Below, piece by piece: positions 17,303 to 27,089 of a DNA stretch of 64,000 nucleotides; positions within the stretch are counted from its first letter, which is position 1; each line of letters opens with the position of its first letter. Location: NCBI RefSeq assembly GCF_009861505.1, contig NZ_WTFT01000019.1, positions 78,532-142,531 on the forward strand, in the 5' to 3' direction. A program made the translations under genes and the position numbers. The DNA is from Pseudomonas izuensis (GTDB lineage Bacteria > Pseudomonadota > Gammaproteobacteria > Pseudomonadales > Pseudomonadaceae). Under the pieces are notes generated by a model. That model saw only the letters and a program-made list of their open reading frames with translations, had not been told where the DNA came from and ran no database searches.

Positions 17303-19152
17303 ATCTTCTCTATCTGACTTTCGTATTCCCTCTCATTGGTTTCCTGCTGCTGTCGTTCTCCCGTGGACGGCTCTCGGAAAACCTGTCGGCGCTGATCGGC
17401 GTCGGTTCTGTCGGCTTGTCTGCCATCGTCGCGGCTTACGTGATCTGGCAATTCAACGTCGCGCCACCGGAAGGCGGCCACTACACCCAGGTGTTGTGGC
17501 AGTGGATGGCGGTGGAAGGCTTCAAGCCGAACTTCGCGCTGTACCTGGATGGTCTGTCCCTGACCATGCTCGGTGTGGTGGTCGGCGTGGGCTTCCTGAT
17601 CCACCTGTTCGCGTCCTGGTACATGCGCGGTGAAGCCGGTTACTCGCGCTTCTTCGCCTACACCAACCTGTTTATCGCCAGCATGCTGTTCCTGGTGCTG
17701 GGCGATAACCTGTTGTTCCTGTACTTCGGCTGGGAAGGCGTGGGCCTGTGCTCGTACCTGTTAATCGGTTTCTACTACAGCAACCGCAACAACGGTAACG
17801 CCGCACTCAAAGCCTTCATCGTGACTCGTATCGGCGACGTGTTCATGGCCATCGGCCTGTTCATCCTGTTCGCCCAGTTGGGCACCCTGAACGTCCAGGA
17901 ACTGCTGGTGCTAGCACCGCAGAAATTCCAGGCCGGTAACATCTGGATGGTCCTGGCCACCCTGATGCTGCTGGGCGGTGCGGTCGGTAAATCCGCGCAA
18001 CTGCCGCTGCAGACCTGGCTGGCGGACGCGATGGCCGGCCCTACTCCGGTTTCGGCACTGATCCACGCTGCAACCATGGTGACCGCGGGTGTCTACCTGA
18101 TCGCCCGTACCCACGGCCTGTTCACCCTGGCGCCGGAAATCCTGCACCTTGTGGGCATTGTCGGTGGCGTGACCCTGGTGCTGGCCGGTTTTGCCGCCCT
18201 GGTCCAGACCGACATCAAGCGTATCCTCGCCTACTCGACCATGAGCCAGATCGGCTACATGTTCCTGGCCCTGGGCGTCGGTGCCTGGGATGGCGCGATC
18301 TTCCACCTGATGACCCACGCCTTCTTCAAGGCGCTGCTGTTCCTTGCCTCCGGTGCGGTGATCGTTGCCTGCCACCACGAGCAGGACATCTTCAAGATGG
18401 GTGGCCTGTGGAAGAAATTGCCGCTGGCCTACGCCAGCTTCATCGTTGGCGGCGCGGCCCTGGCGGCCCTGCCACTGGTGACCGCAGGCTTCTACTCCAA
18501 GGACGAAATCCTCTGGGAAGCGTTCGCCAGCGGCAACCACGGTCTGCTCTACGCAGGTCTGGTCGGCGCGTTCATGACCTCGCTGTACACCTTCCGCCTG
18601 ATCTTCATCGCGTTCCACGGTGAAGCGAAGACCGAAGCCCATGCCGGCCATGGCATTGCCCATTGGCTGCCACTGTCGGTGCTGATCGTGTTGTCCACCG
18701 CCATTGGCGCGATGATCGTTCCACCGTTGCACGGCGTACTGCCGGAAAGCGTCGGCCATGCCGGCGGCGAAGCCAAGCACAGCCTGGAAATCGCGTCGGG
18801 CGCCATCGCCCTGTCCGGTATCCTGCTGGCCGCGCTGCTGTTCCTCGGCAAGCGTCGCTTCGTGACCGCCATCGCCAACAGCGGCATCGGCCGTTTCCTG
18901 TCGGCCTGGTGGTTCGCTGCCTGGGGCTTCGACTGGATCTACGACAAACTGTTCGTCAAGCCTTACCTGGCGATCAGCCACATCCTGCGCAAAGACCCGC
19001 TCGACCAGACCATCGGTCTGATCCCGCGCATGGCCAAAGGCGGTCACACCGCCCTGAGCCGTACCGAGACCGGTCAACTGCGTTGGTATGCCGCCTCGAT
19101 GGCTGCTGGTGCCGTGCTGGTAATCGGCGCCGTCGTGCTGGTAGCGGTCTGA
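17299..19152 (+). CDS. nuoL: NADH-quinone oxidoreductase subunit L
   Basis: Distal antiporter-like proton-pumping subunit (ND5 homologue), 617 residues with about 16 helices and a long C-terminal lateral helix. Key features are the GWEGVGLCSYLLIGF segment (about 143-157, with the conserved Glu), the GKSAQLPLQTWLADAMAGPTPVSALIHAATMV core (about 229-260) and the TDIKRILAYSTMSQIGYM repeat (about 302-319). ATGA overlap with nuoK; a 39-bp gap precedes nuoM. Confidence 0.96.
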   Translation: MNLLYLTFVFPLIGFLLLSFSRGRLSENLSALIGVGSVGLSAIVAAYVIWQFNVAPPEGGHYTQVLWQWMAVEGFKPNFALYLDGLSLTMLGVVVGVGFLIHLFASWYMRGEAGYSRFFAYTNLFIASMLFLVLGDNLLFLYFGWEGVGLCSYLLIGFYYSNRNNGNAALKAFIVTRIGDVFMAIGLFILFAQLGTLNVQELLVLAPQKFQAGNIWMVLATLMLLGGAVGKSAQLPLQTWLADAMAGPTPVSALIHAATMVTAGVYLIARTHGLFTLAPEILHLVGIVGGVTLVLAGFAALVQTDIKRILAYSTMSQIGYMFLALGVGAWDGAIFHLMTHAFFKALLFLASGAVIVACHHEQDIFKMGGLWKKLPLAYASFIVGGAALAALPLVTAGFYSKDEILWEAFASGNHGLLYAGLVGAFMTSLYTFRLIFIAFHGEAKTEAHAGHGIAHWLPLSVLIVLSTAIGAMIVPPLHGVLPESVGHAGGEAKHSLEIASGAIALSGILLAALLFLGKRRFVTAIANSGIGRFLSAWWFAAWGFDWIYDKLFVKPYLAISHILRKDPLDQTIGLIPRMAKGGHTALSRTETGQLRWYAASMAAGAVLVIGAVVLVAV

Positions 19153-19191
19153 TATGAACCTTGCGAACTTGCGAAAGGAATTGAGCCCGTC

Positions 19192-20724
19192 ATGATTCTG
19201 CCTTGGCTAATCCTGATCCCCTTTATCGGCGGCCTGCTGTGCTGGCTGGGTGAGCGCTTCGGCGCCACCCTCCCCCGCTGGATTGCGCTGATCACCATGT
19301 CCCTGCTGCTCGCCCTCGGCCTCTGGCTGTGGGCCCACGGCGACTATTCGTTTGCCCCGGCGCCTGGCGCCGATCCGACCTGGGCGCTTGAGTTCAAGCA
19401 CGTCTGGATCCAGCGTTTCGGCATCAACGTGCACCTGGCCCTCGACGGTCTGTCGCTGTTGATGATCATGCTGACAGGCCTGCTGGGTGTCCTCTCGGTA
19501 CTCTGCTCCTGGAAAGAGATCCAGCGTCACGTGGGCTTCTTCCACCTGAACCTGATGTGGATCCTGGGCGGTGTCGTCGGCGTATTCCTGGCCCTCGACC
19601 TGTTCATGTTCTTCTTCTTCTGGGAAATGATGCTGGTGCCGATGTACTTCCTCATCGCGCTCTGGGGTCACAGTTCTTCGGACGGCAAGAAAACCCGGAT
19701 CTACGCGGCGACCAAGTTCTTCATCTTCACTCAGGCTTCCGGCCTGATCATGCTGGTGGCGATCCTGGGCCTGGTCCTGGTCAACTTCAACGACACCGGC
19801 GTGATTACCTTCAACTACGCCGATCTGTTGAAGACCAAGATGTCGATGACTACCGAGTACATCCTGATGCTCGGCTTCTTCATCGCCTTCGCGGTGAAGC
19901 TGCCAGTCGTCCCGTTCCACTCCTGGTTGCCTGACGCTCACGCCCAGGCGCCGACCGCAGGTTCCGTGGACCTCGCCGGTATCTTGCTGAAGACCGCTGC
20001 CTACGGCCTGCTGCGTTTCGCCCTGCCGCTGTTCCCGAACGCTTCGGCCGAGTTCGCGCCGTTCGCCATGACCCTGGGTCTGATCGGGATCTTCTACGGT
20101 GCGTTCCTGGCGTTCGCGCAAACCGACATCAAGCGTCTGATCGCCTTCTCGTCCGTTTCCCACATGGGCTTCGTACTGATCGGTATCTATTCCGGCAGCC
20201 AACTGGCGCTGCAGGGCGCGGTGATGCAGATGCTGGCGCACGGCCTGTCGGCCGCGGCACTCTTTATCCTGAGTGGCCAGTTGTACGAGCGCACCCACAC
20301 CCGTGACATGCGCGAGATGGGCGGCCTGTGGTCGAAGATCGCTTACCTGCCGGCCCTGAGCCTGTTCTTTGCAGCCGCTTCCCTGGGCCTGCCGAGTACC
20401 GGCAACTTCGTCGGTGAGTTCCTGATCCTGATCGGCACCTTCCCGATTGCCCCGTGGGTCACCATCATCGCGACGTCCGGCCTGGTGTTCGGTTCGGTCT
20501 ACTCGCTGATCATGATCCACCGTGCCTACTTCGGCCCGGCCAAGTCGGACGCGGTGCTGCATGGCATGGACGGTCGCGAAATGATCATGGTGGTCGGTCT
20601 GGCAGCGCTGCTGATCTACATCGGCGTCTACCCGCAGCCGTTCCTCGATACCTCTGCCGCGACAATGCATGGCGTGCAGCAGTGGCTCGGCACCGCCTTC
20701 ACTCAACTCGCTTCGGCCCGGTAA
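19192..20724 (+). CDS. nuoM: NADH-quinone oxidoreductase subunit M
   Basis: Antiporter-like proton-pumping subunit (ND4 homologue), 510 residues with about 14 helices. The conserved FFFWEMMLVPMYFLIALWG segment (about 140-158, Glu144 region), the KLPVVPFHSWLPDAHAQAPT segment (about 235-254) and TDIKRLIAFSSVSHMGFV (about 311-328) mark the proton path. The gene starts after an AAAGGA Shine-Dalgarno. nuoN begins 7 bp after the stop. Confidence 0.96.
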   Translation: MILPWLILIPFIGGLLCWLGERFGATLPRWIALITMSLLLALGLWLWAHGDYSFAPAPGADPTWALEFKHVWIQRFGINVHLALDGLSLLMIMLTGLLGVLSVLCSWKEIQRHVGFFHLNLMWILGGVVGVFLALDLFMFFFFWEMMLVPMYFLIALWGHSSSDGKKTRIYAATKFFIFTQASGLIMLVAILGLVLVNFNDTGVITFNYADLLKTKMSMTTEYILMLGFFIAFAVKLPVVPFHSWLPDAHAQAPTAGSVDLAGILLKTAAYGLLRFALPLFPNASAEFAPFAMTLGLIGIFYGAFLAFAQTDIKRLIAFSSVSHMGFVLIGIYSGSQLALQGAVMQMLAHGLSAAALFILSGQLYERTHTRDMREMGGLWSKIAYLPALSLFFAAASLGLPSTGNFVGEFLILIGTFPIAPWVTIIATSGLVFGSVYSLIMIHRAYFGPAKSDAVLHGMDGREMIMVVGLAALLIYIGVYPQPFLDTSAATMHGVQQWLGTAFTQLASAR

Positions 20725-20731
20725 GAGCGCT

Positions 20732-22195
20732 ATGGAATTCACGACTCAACACTTTATCGCGCTAGCGCCGCTGTTGATTACCAGCGCCACGATCATCGTG
20801 GTGATGCTGGCGATCGCCTGGCGCCGCAACCACTCCCAGACCTTCCTGCTGTCGGTGGCGGGTCTTAACCTGGCTTTGCTGTCGATCCTGCCGGCCCTGA
20901 AAGTCGCGCCCCTGGCCGTGACCCCATTGCTGCAGATCGACACCTTCGCCTGCCTGTATATGGCGCTGATCCTGGTCGCCACCCTCGCCTGCGTCACCCT
21001 CGCCCACGCCTACCTCGGCGATGGCGGTTCGGGTTACCCGGGCAACCGTGAAGAACTGTACCTGCTGATCCTGATGGCCGCCGCCGGTGGCCTGGTGCTG
21101 GTCAGCGCGCAACACCTGGCCGGGTTGTTCGTCGGTCTGGAGCTGCTCTCGGTACCGGTCTACGGCCTGGTGGCTTATGCCTTCTTCAACAAGCGTTCGC
21201 TGGAAGCCGGTATCAAGTACATGGTGCTGTCGGCTGCCGGCTCCGCGTTCCTGTTGTTCGGTATGGCCCTGCTCTACGCTGACGCCGGCTCCCTGAGCTT
21301 CGTCGGTATCGGCCAGGCCCTGGCGGCCACCGGCATGCCGAGTTCGCTGGCGCAACTGGGCCTGGGCATGATGCTGATCGGCCTGGCGTTCAAGCTGTCG
21401 CTGGTTCCGTTCCACCTCTGGACCCCGGACGTTTACGAAGGTGCTCCGGCACCGGTTGCCGCGTTCCTGGCAACCGCTTCGAAAGTTGCCGTGTTCGCGG
21501 TGATGGTGCGTCTGTTCCAGATCTCGCCAGCGGCGAGCAGCGGTGTGCTGAGCAACGTGCTGACCATCATCGCCATCGCGTCGATCCTGTTCGGTAACCT
21601 GCTGGCCCTGACCCAGAGCAACCTCAAGCGCCTGCTGGGTTACTCGTCCATCGCCCACTTCGGCTACCTGCTGATCGCCCTGGTGGCGAGCAAGGGTCTG
21701 GCCGTGGAAGCCATCGGCGTGTACCTGGTCACCTACGTGATCACCAGCCTCGGCGCCTTCGGCGTGATCACCCTGATGTCCTCGCCGTACAACGGCCGTG
21801 ACGCGGACGCCCTGTACGAATACCGCGGCCTGTTCTGGCGTCGTCCGTACCTGACCGCCGTACTGACCGTAATGATGCTGTCCCTGGCCGGTATCCCGCT
21901 GACCGCGGGCTTCATCGGCAAGTTCTACATCATCGCCACCGGTGTCGAGTCACACCAATGGTGGCTGGTCGGCTCCCTGGTCCTGGGCAGTGCCATCGGC
22001 GTGTTCTACTACCTGCGCGTCATGGTCACCCTGTACCTGATCGAACCAAACCTGCGTCGCCACGATGCGCAACTGCACTGGGAACAACGTGCAGGCGGCG
22101 TGATGCTGCTGGCCATCGCGGTCCTGGCGTTCTTCCTCGGTCTGTACCCACAACCGCTGCTGAACCTGGTTCAACAATCGGGTCTGGCGGGTTGA
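20732..22195 (+). CDS. nuoN: NADH-quinone oxidoreductase subunit N
   Basis: Antiporter-like subunit (ND2 homologue) next to NuoJ/K, last gene of the operon. 487 residues with about 14 helices. LLSVPVYGLVAYAF (about 137-150), the lysine-bearing KLSLVPFHLWTPDVYEGAPAP (about 220-240) and SNLKRLLGYSSIAHFGYLL (about 297-315) are conserved. The ATG at 20732 (MEFTTQHFIAL) is chosen over in-frame codons inside nuoM. A strong terminator follows. Confidence 0.95.
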   Translation: MEFTTQHFIALAPLLITSATIIVVMLAIAWRRNHSQTFLLSVAGLNLALLSILPALKVAPLAVTPLLQIDTFACLYMALILVATLACVTLAHAYLGDGGSGYPGNREELYLLILMAAAGGLVLVSAQHLAGLFVGLELLSVPVYGLVAYAFFNKRSLEAGIKYMVLSAAGSAFLLFGMALLYADAGSLSFVGIGQALAATGMPSSLAQLGLGMMLIGLAFKLSLVPFHLWTPDVYEGAPAPVAAFLATASKVAVFAVMVRLFQISPAASSGVLSNVLTIIAIASILFGNLLALTQSNLKRLLGYSSIAHFGYLLIALVASKGLAVEAIGVYLVTYVITSLGAFGVITLMSSPYNGRDADALYEYRGLFWRRPYLTAVLTVMMLSLAGIPLTAGFIGKFYIIATGVESHQWWLVGSLVLGSAIGVFYYLRVMVTLYLIEPNLRRHDAQLHWEQRAGGVMLLAIAVLAFFLGLYPQPLLNLVQQSGLAG

Positions 22196-22223
22196 TCGCT
22201 TAGCGACACTCGGTAGTAAATAG

Positions 22224-22256
22224 AAACGGCACCTTCGGGTGCCGTTTTTGTTTTTG
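22224..22256 (+). terminator. Intrinsic terminator of the nuo operon
   Basis: Stem AAACGGCACC / GGTGCCGTTT with a TTCG tetraloop, followed by TTTTTGTTTTT, 28 bp after the nuoN stop. Confidence 0.93.
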
Positions 22257-22445
22257 TAGGATTTGTTACCGCTGCCCTGCCCTCCTTCTCTAATCCCCGA
22301 AAGCTCTCGCTGGATTGGTCGACTCGTCCTACAGGTGTTTTTACGACCGGGATCTACCGTTGAAAACGGGAACGAAAAGGTTGGCCTCGATGCCTTGACC
22401 GATTCGATTATACGGACAAAACTATACGTAGGTAGCGTACAGAAC

Positions 22446-22796
22446 ATGGATGCTCTATTTGTCGAGTTACGTATGTTTCAGAAACATCGAAACGATTACC
22501 TGGATGACGATCTGTTTCGCAGCTTTCAGTTGGAGTTGCTGAAGAACCCCGAAGCGGGCGATCTCATTGAGGGCACCGGCGGGCTGCGCAAAATTCGCTT
22601 CTGCGACCAACGACGAAGTAAAGGCAAGCGCAGTGGTTTACGGGTGATTTATTACTGGTGGTCAGGCTTCAATCAATTCTGGCTGTTCACCGTGTACGGC
22701 AAAGACGAGCAAGACGACCTGTCGCCCTCCCAGAAAAAGCTTTTCAGACAAACGCTGGATAGAGAAATCAAAACGAGATCCCACTATGAAACGTGA
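22446..22796 (+). CDS. higB: RelE-superfamily toxin (HigB2-like)
   Basis: Likely ribosome-dependent mRNA endonuclease toxin, 116 residues. The sequence follows the family pattern of Vibrio cholerae HigB2 closely: FRSFQLELLKNPEAGDLIEGTGGLRKIRF (about 26-54), then KGKRSGLRVIYYWW and FWLFTVYGKDEQDDL. The ATG at 22446 (MDALFVEL) matches the conserved N-terminus, although the frame is open further upstream. No strong Shine-Dalgarno is visible. The 11-bp overlap with the downstream antitoxin and the toxin-first order are typical of HigBA modules. Direct TATACG repeats at 22410 and 22423 may be part of the operator. Confidence 0.88.
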   Translation: MDALFVELRMFQKHRNDYLDDDLFRSFQLELLKNPEAGDLIEGTGGLRKIRFCDQRRSKGKRSGLRVIYYWWSGFNQFWLFTVYGKDEQDDLSPSQKKLFRQTLDREIKTRSHYET

Positions 22797-23100
22797 CATT
22801 TTTGCGGAACTGATGGATGGCCTCGAATCCCTGGCCGATGAGCGCCAAGGCAAGATCACGCTGCGAACTCACAAGGTTCAGCTGCCAGAACTGATGCCCA
22901 TCACTGCCGAGGAAGTGGTCGCCATCCGCCAACAGCTCAACCTCTCTCGGTCGGTGTTTGCGATGTATCTGCGCACCAATACCCGAACCCTGGAAAACTG
23001 GGAGCAGGGCCGGGCAACGCCCAATGCCCAAGCCACGACCCTTATCCGCTTGGTGGAGCGCTTTCCACAGACGATCGAACATCTCGCAGCCCTGACCTGA
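22786..23100 (+). CDS. higA: HTH antitoxin (HigA2-like, XRE family)
   Basis: 104-residue antitoxin. The disordered N-terminal segment (KRDIFAELMDGLESLADERQGK, about 2-23) matches the toxin-neutralising arm of HigA2-type proteins. The C-terminal helix-turn-helix (EVVAIRQQLNLSRSVFAMYLRTNTRTLENWEQGR, about 43-76) binds DNA and probably represses the pair. It overlaps the toxin gene by 11 bp. The module lies between the terminators of the nuo operon and of the convergent ABC operon, so it is an isolated islet. Confidence 0.88.
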   Translation: MKRDIFAELMDGLESLADERQGKITLRTHKVQLPELMPITAEEVVAIRQQLNLSRSVFAMYLRTNTRTLENWEQGRATPNAQATTLIRLVERFPQTIEHLAALT

Positions 23101-23176
23101 CCTCAAAGGGTCTTGCACCCGGTAGTTCTTTCAGATGTTTGTTCGGCTGATGAAATTTGGTGACTGAGATGGCCTC

Positions 23177-23270
23177 TTCGCGAGCAGGCTCGCTCCTATC
23201 AGGGGATCTTCTGTGAACACACAACTCGCACACAACACCGATCAAATGTGGGAGTGAGCCTGCTCGCGAT
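23177..23270. repeat. REP doublet, opposite relative orientation
   Basis: TTCGCGAGCAGGCTCGCTCC at 23177 and TGTGGGAGTGAGCCTGCTCG at 23247. Here the GCTCGCGA ends face outwards, the reverse of most doublets in the window. Confidence 0.85.
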
Positions 23271-23285
23271 TGCGGTGGTACAGGC

Positions 23286-23318
23286 ACAAACAAAAACGGC
23301 ACCTTCCGGTGCCGTTCG
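23286..23318 (-). terminator. Intrinsic terminator of the ABC transporter operon
   Basis: Read on the minus strand: AACGGCACC / GGTGCCGTT hairpin with a 4-nt loop, then TTTTTGTTTG, about 20 bp after the binding-protein stop. The stem is the same as in the nuo terminator. Confidence 0.88.
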
Positions 23319-23337
23319 CCTTTCTCACTCCAGCCGT

Positions 23338-25080
23338 TTACTTACGCGCATCCGCCCAGGATTTCAGCAGTTCGTTGTAGCTCACGGTTTCGCCTTTCGG
23401 TTTTTCGTTGGCCAGTTTCGGCTTCGGTGCGCCCGGTTGGTCGAACCAGTATTGCGCATCGCGCTCGGGGTTCATCTTCGGTGCACAGGTGGCTTGTGCC
23501 TTCGAGCGCTCCAGACGGCTCATGATGGCGTCCTGATCCTTGGCCAGACCGTCCAGTGCTTCTTGCGGGGTTTTGTCGCCGCTGGCGGCTTCGGCGATGT
23601 GGCTCCACCACAGTTGCGCCAGGCGTGGATAGTCCGGCACGTTGGTCCCCGTCGGGGTCCATTGCACGCGGGCCGGGCTGCGGTAAAACTCAACCAGGCC
23701 ACCCAGTTTCGGTGCCAGGTCGGTCATGGCCTGGGAGTTGATGTCCGATTCGCGGATCGGGGTCAGGCCGACGATGGTTTTCTTCAACGAGACGGTTTTC
23801 GAGGTTACGAACTGCGCATAGAGCCAGGCCGCGAGTTTCTGTTTCTCAGGCGTGGACTTCATGAACGTCCAGGAACCCACGTCCTGATACCCCAGCTTCA
23901 TGCCCTCCTCCCAGTACGGCCCGCGTGGCGATGGCGCCATGCGCCATTTCGGCGTGCCATCGGCGTTCACCACGGGCAGGCCAGGTTTGGTCATGTCGGC
24001 GGTAAAGGCGGTGTACCAGAAGATTTGCTGGGCAATGTTGCCTTGGGACGGCACCGGACCGGACTCGGAGAAGGTCATGCCCGCGGCTTCCGGGGGGGCG
24101 TAAGCTTTCATCCAGTCAACGTATTTCTGGGTGGCGAACACCGCTGCCGGGCCGTTGGTGTCGCCACCGCGAGTCACGCTGGAACCCACCGGATGGCAAT
24201 CCTCGACACGAATGCCCCACTCATCCACCGGCAAGCCGTTAGGCAGGCCCTTGTCGCCGCCACCGGCCATGGAGAACCAGGCATCGGTGAAGCGCCAGCC
24301 CAGGGACGGGTCTTTCTTGCCGTAGTCCATGTGTCCATAGACGCGCTTGCCGTCGATTTCCTTGACGTCTTCGCTGAAGAACTTGGCAATGTCTTCATAG
24401 GCCGACCAGTTCACCGGCACGCCCAATTCATAACCGTACTTTTCCTTGAACTTGGCTTTCAGCTCCGGCCGCTCGAACCAGTCGGCGCGGAACCAGTACA
24501 GGTTAGCGAACTGCTGGTCGGGCAATTGATAGAGCTTGCCGTCCGGCGCAGTGGTGAAGGAAGTGCCGATAAAGTCCTTGATGTCCAGGGTCGGCGAGGT
24601 GAAGTTCTTGCCCTCGTTGGCCATCAGGTCGGTGATCGCTTCGGTCTTGCCGTAGCGGAAGTGGGTACCGATCAGGTCCGAGTCGTTGACCCAGCCGTCA
24701 TAGATGCTCTTGTCCGATTGCATCACGGTCTGCAGCTTTTCCACCACGTCGCCTTCTTGCAGCAGGTCGTGGGTGACCTTGATCCCGGTGATCTCGGTGA
24801 AGGCCTTGGCCAGTACCTTGGATTCATACTCGTGAGTGGTCAGGGTTTCCGAGACGACCTTGATGTCCATCCCGCGAAACGGCTCGGCCGCCTTGATGAA
24901 CCACTTCAATTCCGCCAGTTGCTGATCGGCCGTCAGGGTGGATGGCTTGAACTCGCTGCCAATCCATTTCTTCGCCGCTTCTTCATAGGCATCGGCCCAA
25001 GCCGTTGCGCTCAAACCGCTGAGTGCCAGCATGGCTGCCAATGAAATGCTATGTCGCAGCTTATTGTTTTTGTCGAACAT
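23338..25080 (-). CDS. ABC transporter substrate-binding protein (GlpV-like)
   Basis: Periplasmic solute receptor, 580 residues. This is long for the sugar-binding (MalE/UgpB-like) cluster but usual for the receptor of the rhizobial glycerol transporter GlpSTPQUV. The signal peptide is residues 1-29 (SGLSATAWA-DAYEE). A perfect AGGAGGT Shine-Dalgarno lies 5 bases before the ATG. It is the last gene of a six-gene minus-strand operon: ATPase, ATPase, permease, permease, DUF2160 protein, receptor. The order suggests glycerol or another small polyol as substrate; the ligand is not proven by the sequence. Confidence 0.85.
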   Translation of the reverse strand: MFDKNNKLRHSISLAAMLALSGLSATAWADAYEEAAKKWIGSEFKPSTLTADQQLAELKWFIKAAEPFRGMDIKVVSETLTTHEYESKVLAKAFTEITGIKVTHDLLQEGDVVEKLQTVMQSDKSIYDGWVNDSDLIGTHFRYGKTEAITDLMANEGKNFTSPTLDIKDFIGTSFTTAPDGKLYQLPDQQFANLYWFRADWFERPELKAKFKEKYGYELGVPVNWSAYEDIAKFFSEDVKEIDGKRVYGHMDYGKKDPSLGWRFTDAWFSMAGGGDKGLPNGLPVDEWGIRVEDCHPVGSSVTRGGDTNGPAAVFATQKYVDWMKAYAPPEAAGMTFSESGPVPSQGNIAQQIFWYTAFTADMTKPGLPVVNADGTPKWRMAPSPRGPYWEEGMKLGYQDVGSWTFMKSTPEKQKLAAWLYAQFVTSKTVSLKKTIVGLTPIRESDINSQAMTDLAPKLGGLVEFYRSPARVQWTPTGTNVPDYPRLAQLWWSHIAEAASGDKTPQEALDGLAKDQDAIMSRLERSKAQATCAPKMNPERDAQYWFDQPGAPKPKLANEKPKGETVSYNELLKSWADARK

Positions 25081-25128
25081 AGAGACCTCCTGTATGGGAT
25101 TTCGGAGCAACATTGCCGAGCGATTCGA

Positions 25129-25401
25129 CTAGCCCCAACGCATCACAGCCAACAGCCACACCAGGGACATCGCGAAGGCGACCCAGATGCTCCAGTCGGT
25201 CACGCCGATTACCATCAGATGCAGGTAGGCGCTGCCGAGAAGACCGATAAACAGCCGATCGCCACGGGTGGTGGCAATCGGTAGAAAACCTCGCCGAAGC
25301 ACGCTCGGCGAACGTAGCTCCCAGGTGGTCATGCCCACCAGGATCAAGGCAATCACGCCGAAGAACGCCATCGTAGGGACGGTCCAGCTCATCCATTCCA
25401 T
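25129..25401 (-). CDS. DUF2160 membrane protein (GlpU-like)
   Basis: 90-residue protein with three hydrophobic helices (about 7-26, 47-62 and 68-87). It belongs to the small membrane protein family (DUF2160) found only with GlpSTPQUV-type importers, and lies between the second permease and the receptor. GAGGA precedes two adjacent ATG codons (25404 and 25401); the second has better spacing. Probable accessory subunit of the permease; its exact role is unknown. Confidence 0.78.
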   Translation of the reverse strand: MEWMSWTVPTMAFFGVIALILVGMTTWELRSPSVLRRGFLPIATTRGDRLFIGLLGSAYLHLMVIGVTDWSIWVAFAMSLVWLLAVMRWG

Positions 25402-25411
25402 CATCAGTTCC

Positions 25412-26212
25412 TCATACCCGACCCAGGGCAAAGCCCTTGGCCACGTGGTTGCGAACAAACCAGATCACCAGCATGCCGGGCAGAATAGTCAACACCCCCG
25501 CCGCCGCCAGCACACCCCAATCAATGCCGGACGCCGAGACCGTACGGGTCATGACCGCCGCGATGGGTTTGGCGTTCACCGACGTGAGGGTTCGCGCCAA
25601 CAGCAGTTCGACCCAGGAGAACATGAAGCAGAAAAACGCCGTCACACCGATGCCGGAGCCAATCAGCGGGACGAAAATCTTCACGAAAAACTTGGGAAAA
25701 CTGTAGCCGTCGATGTAGGCCGTTTCGTCAATTTCCTTCGGCACGCCGGACATGAAACCCTCGAGAATCCACACCGCCAACGGCACGTTGAACAGGCAAT
25801 GCGCCAGCGCCACGGCGATGTGGGTATCGAACAGGCCGATCGAGGAGTACAGCTGGAAGAACGGCAGCAGGAACACCGCCGGCGGTGCCATGCGGTTGGT
25901 CAACAGCCAGAAGAACAGGTGCTTGTCGCCGAGAAAGCGATAGCGCGAGAACGCATAGGCTGCCGGCAGCGCCACGCTCAAGGAGATCACTGTGTTCAGG
26001 CTCACGTAGTACAGCGAGTTGAGGTAACCGGTGTACCAGGCGGGATCGGTGAAGATCACCTTGTAGTTGTGGAAGGTGAAATCCAGGGGAAACAGCGTCA
26101 GGCCGCCGAGGATTTCGGTGTTGCTCTTGAAGGACATGTTCAGCAGCCAGTAGATCGGCACCAGCAGGAACAGGATGTAGAGCAGCAGTGGAATCAGCTT
26201 TCTCTTGCTCAT
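25412..26212 (-). CDS. ABC transporter permease (MalG/GlpQ-like)
   Basis: Inner-membrane permease, 266 residues, six predicted helices. It has the MalG-like N-terminal helix (LLLYILFLLVPIYWLLNMSF) and the EAA-loop EGFMSGVPKEIDETAYIDGYSFPKFFVKIFVPLI (about 152-185), which contacts an ATPase. Ten bases separate it from the upstream permease gene. Confidence 0.88.
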   Translation of the reverse strand: MSKRKLIPLLLYILFLLVPIYWLLNMSFKSNTEILGGLTLFPLDFTFHNYKVIFTDPAWYTGYLNSLYYVSLNTVISLSVALPAAYAFSRYRFLGDKHLFFWLLTNRMAPPAVFLLPFFQLYSSIGLFDTHIAVALAHCLFNVPLAVWILEGFMSGVPKEIDETAYIDGYSFPKFFVKIFVPLIGSGIGVTAFFCFMFSWVELLLARTLTSVNAKPIAAVMTRTVSASGIDWGVLAAAGVLTILPGMLVIWFVRNHVAKGFALGRV

Positions 26213-26222
26213 GGTGCGGGCC

Positions 26223-27085
<863 letters not shown>

Positions 27086-27089
<4 letters not shown>

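Noticed and set aside
22263..22445. Longer toxin start upstream of the HigB2-like gene
   Set aside because: Those residues lack family similarity and the coding sequence there begins only 7 bp after the nuo terminator; MDALFVEL at 22446 is the conserved start.
23248..25044. 598-codon plus-strand frame opposite the ABC receptor gene
   Set aside because: The minus strand encodes a signal-peptide-bearing receptor with an ideal ribosome site in operon context; the plus frame has no recognisable domain.
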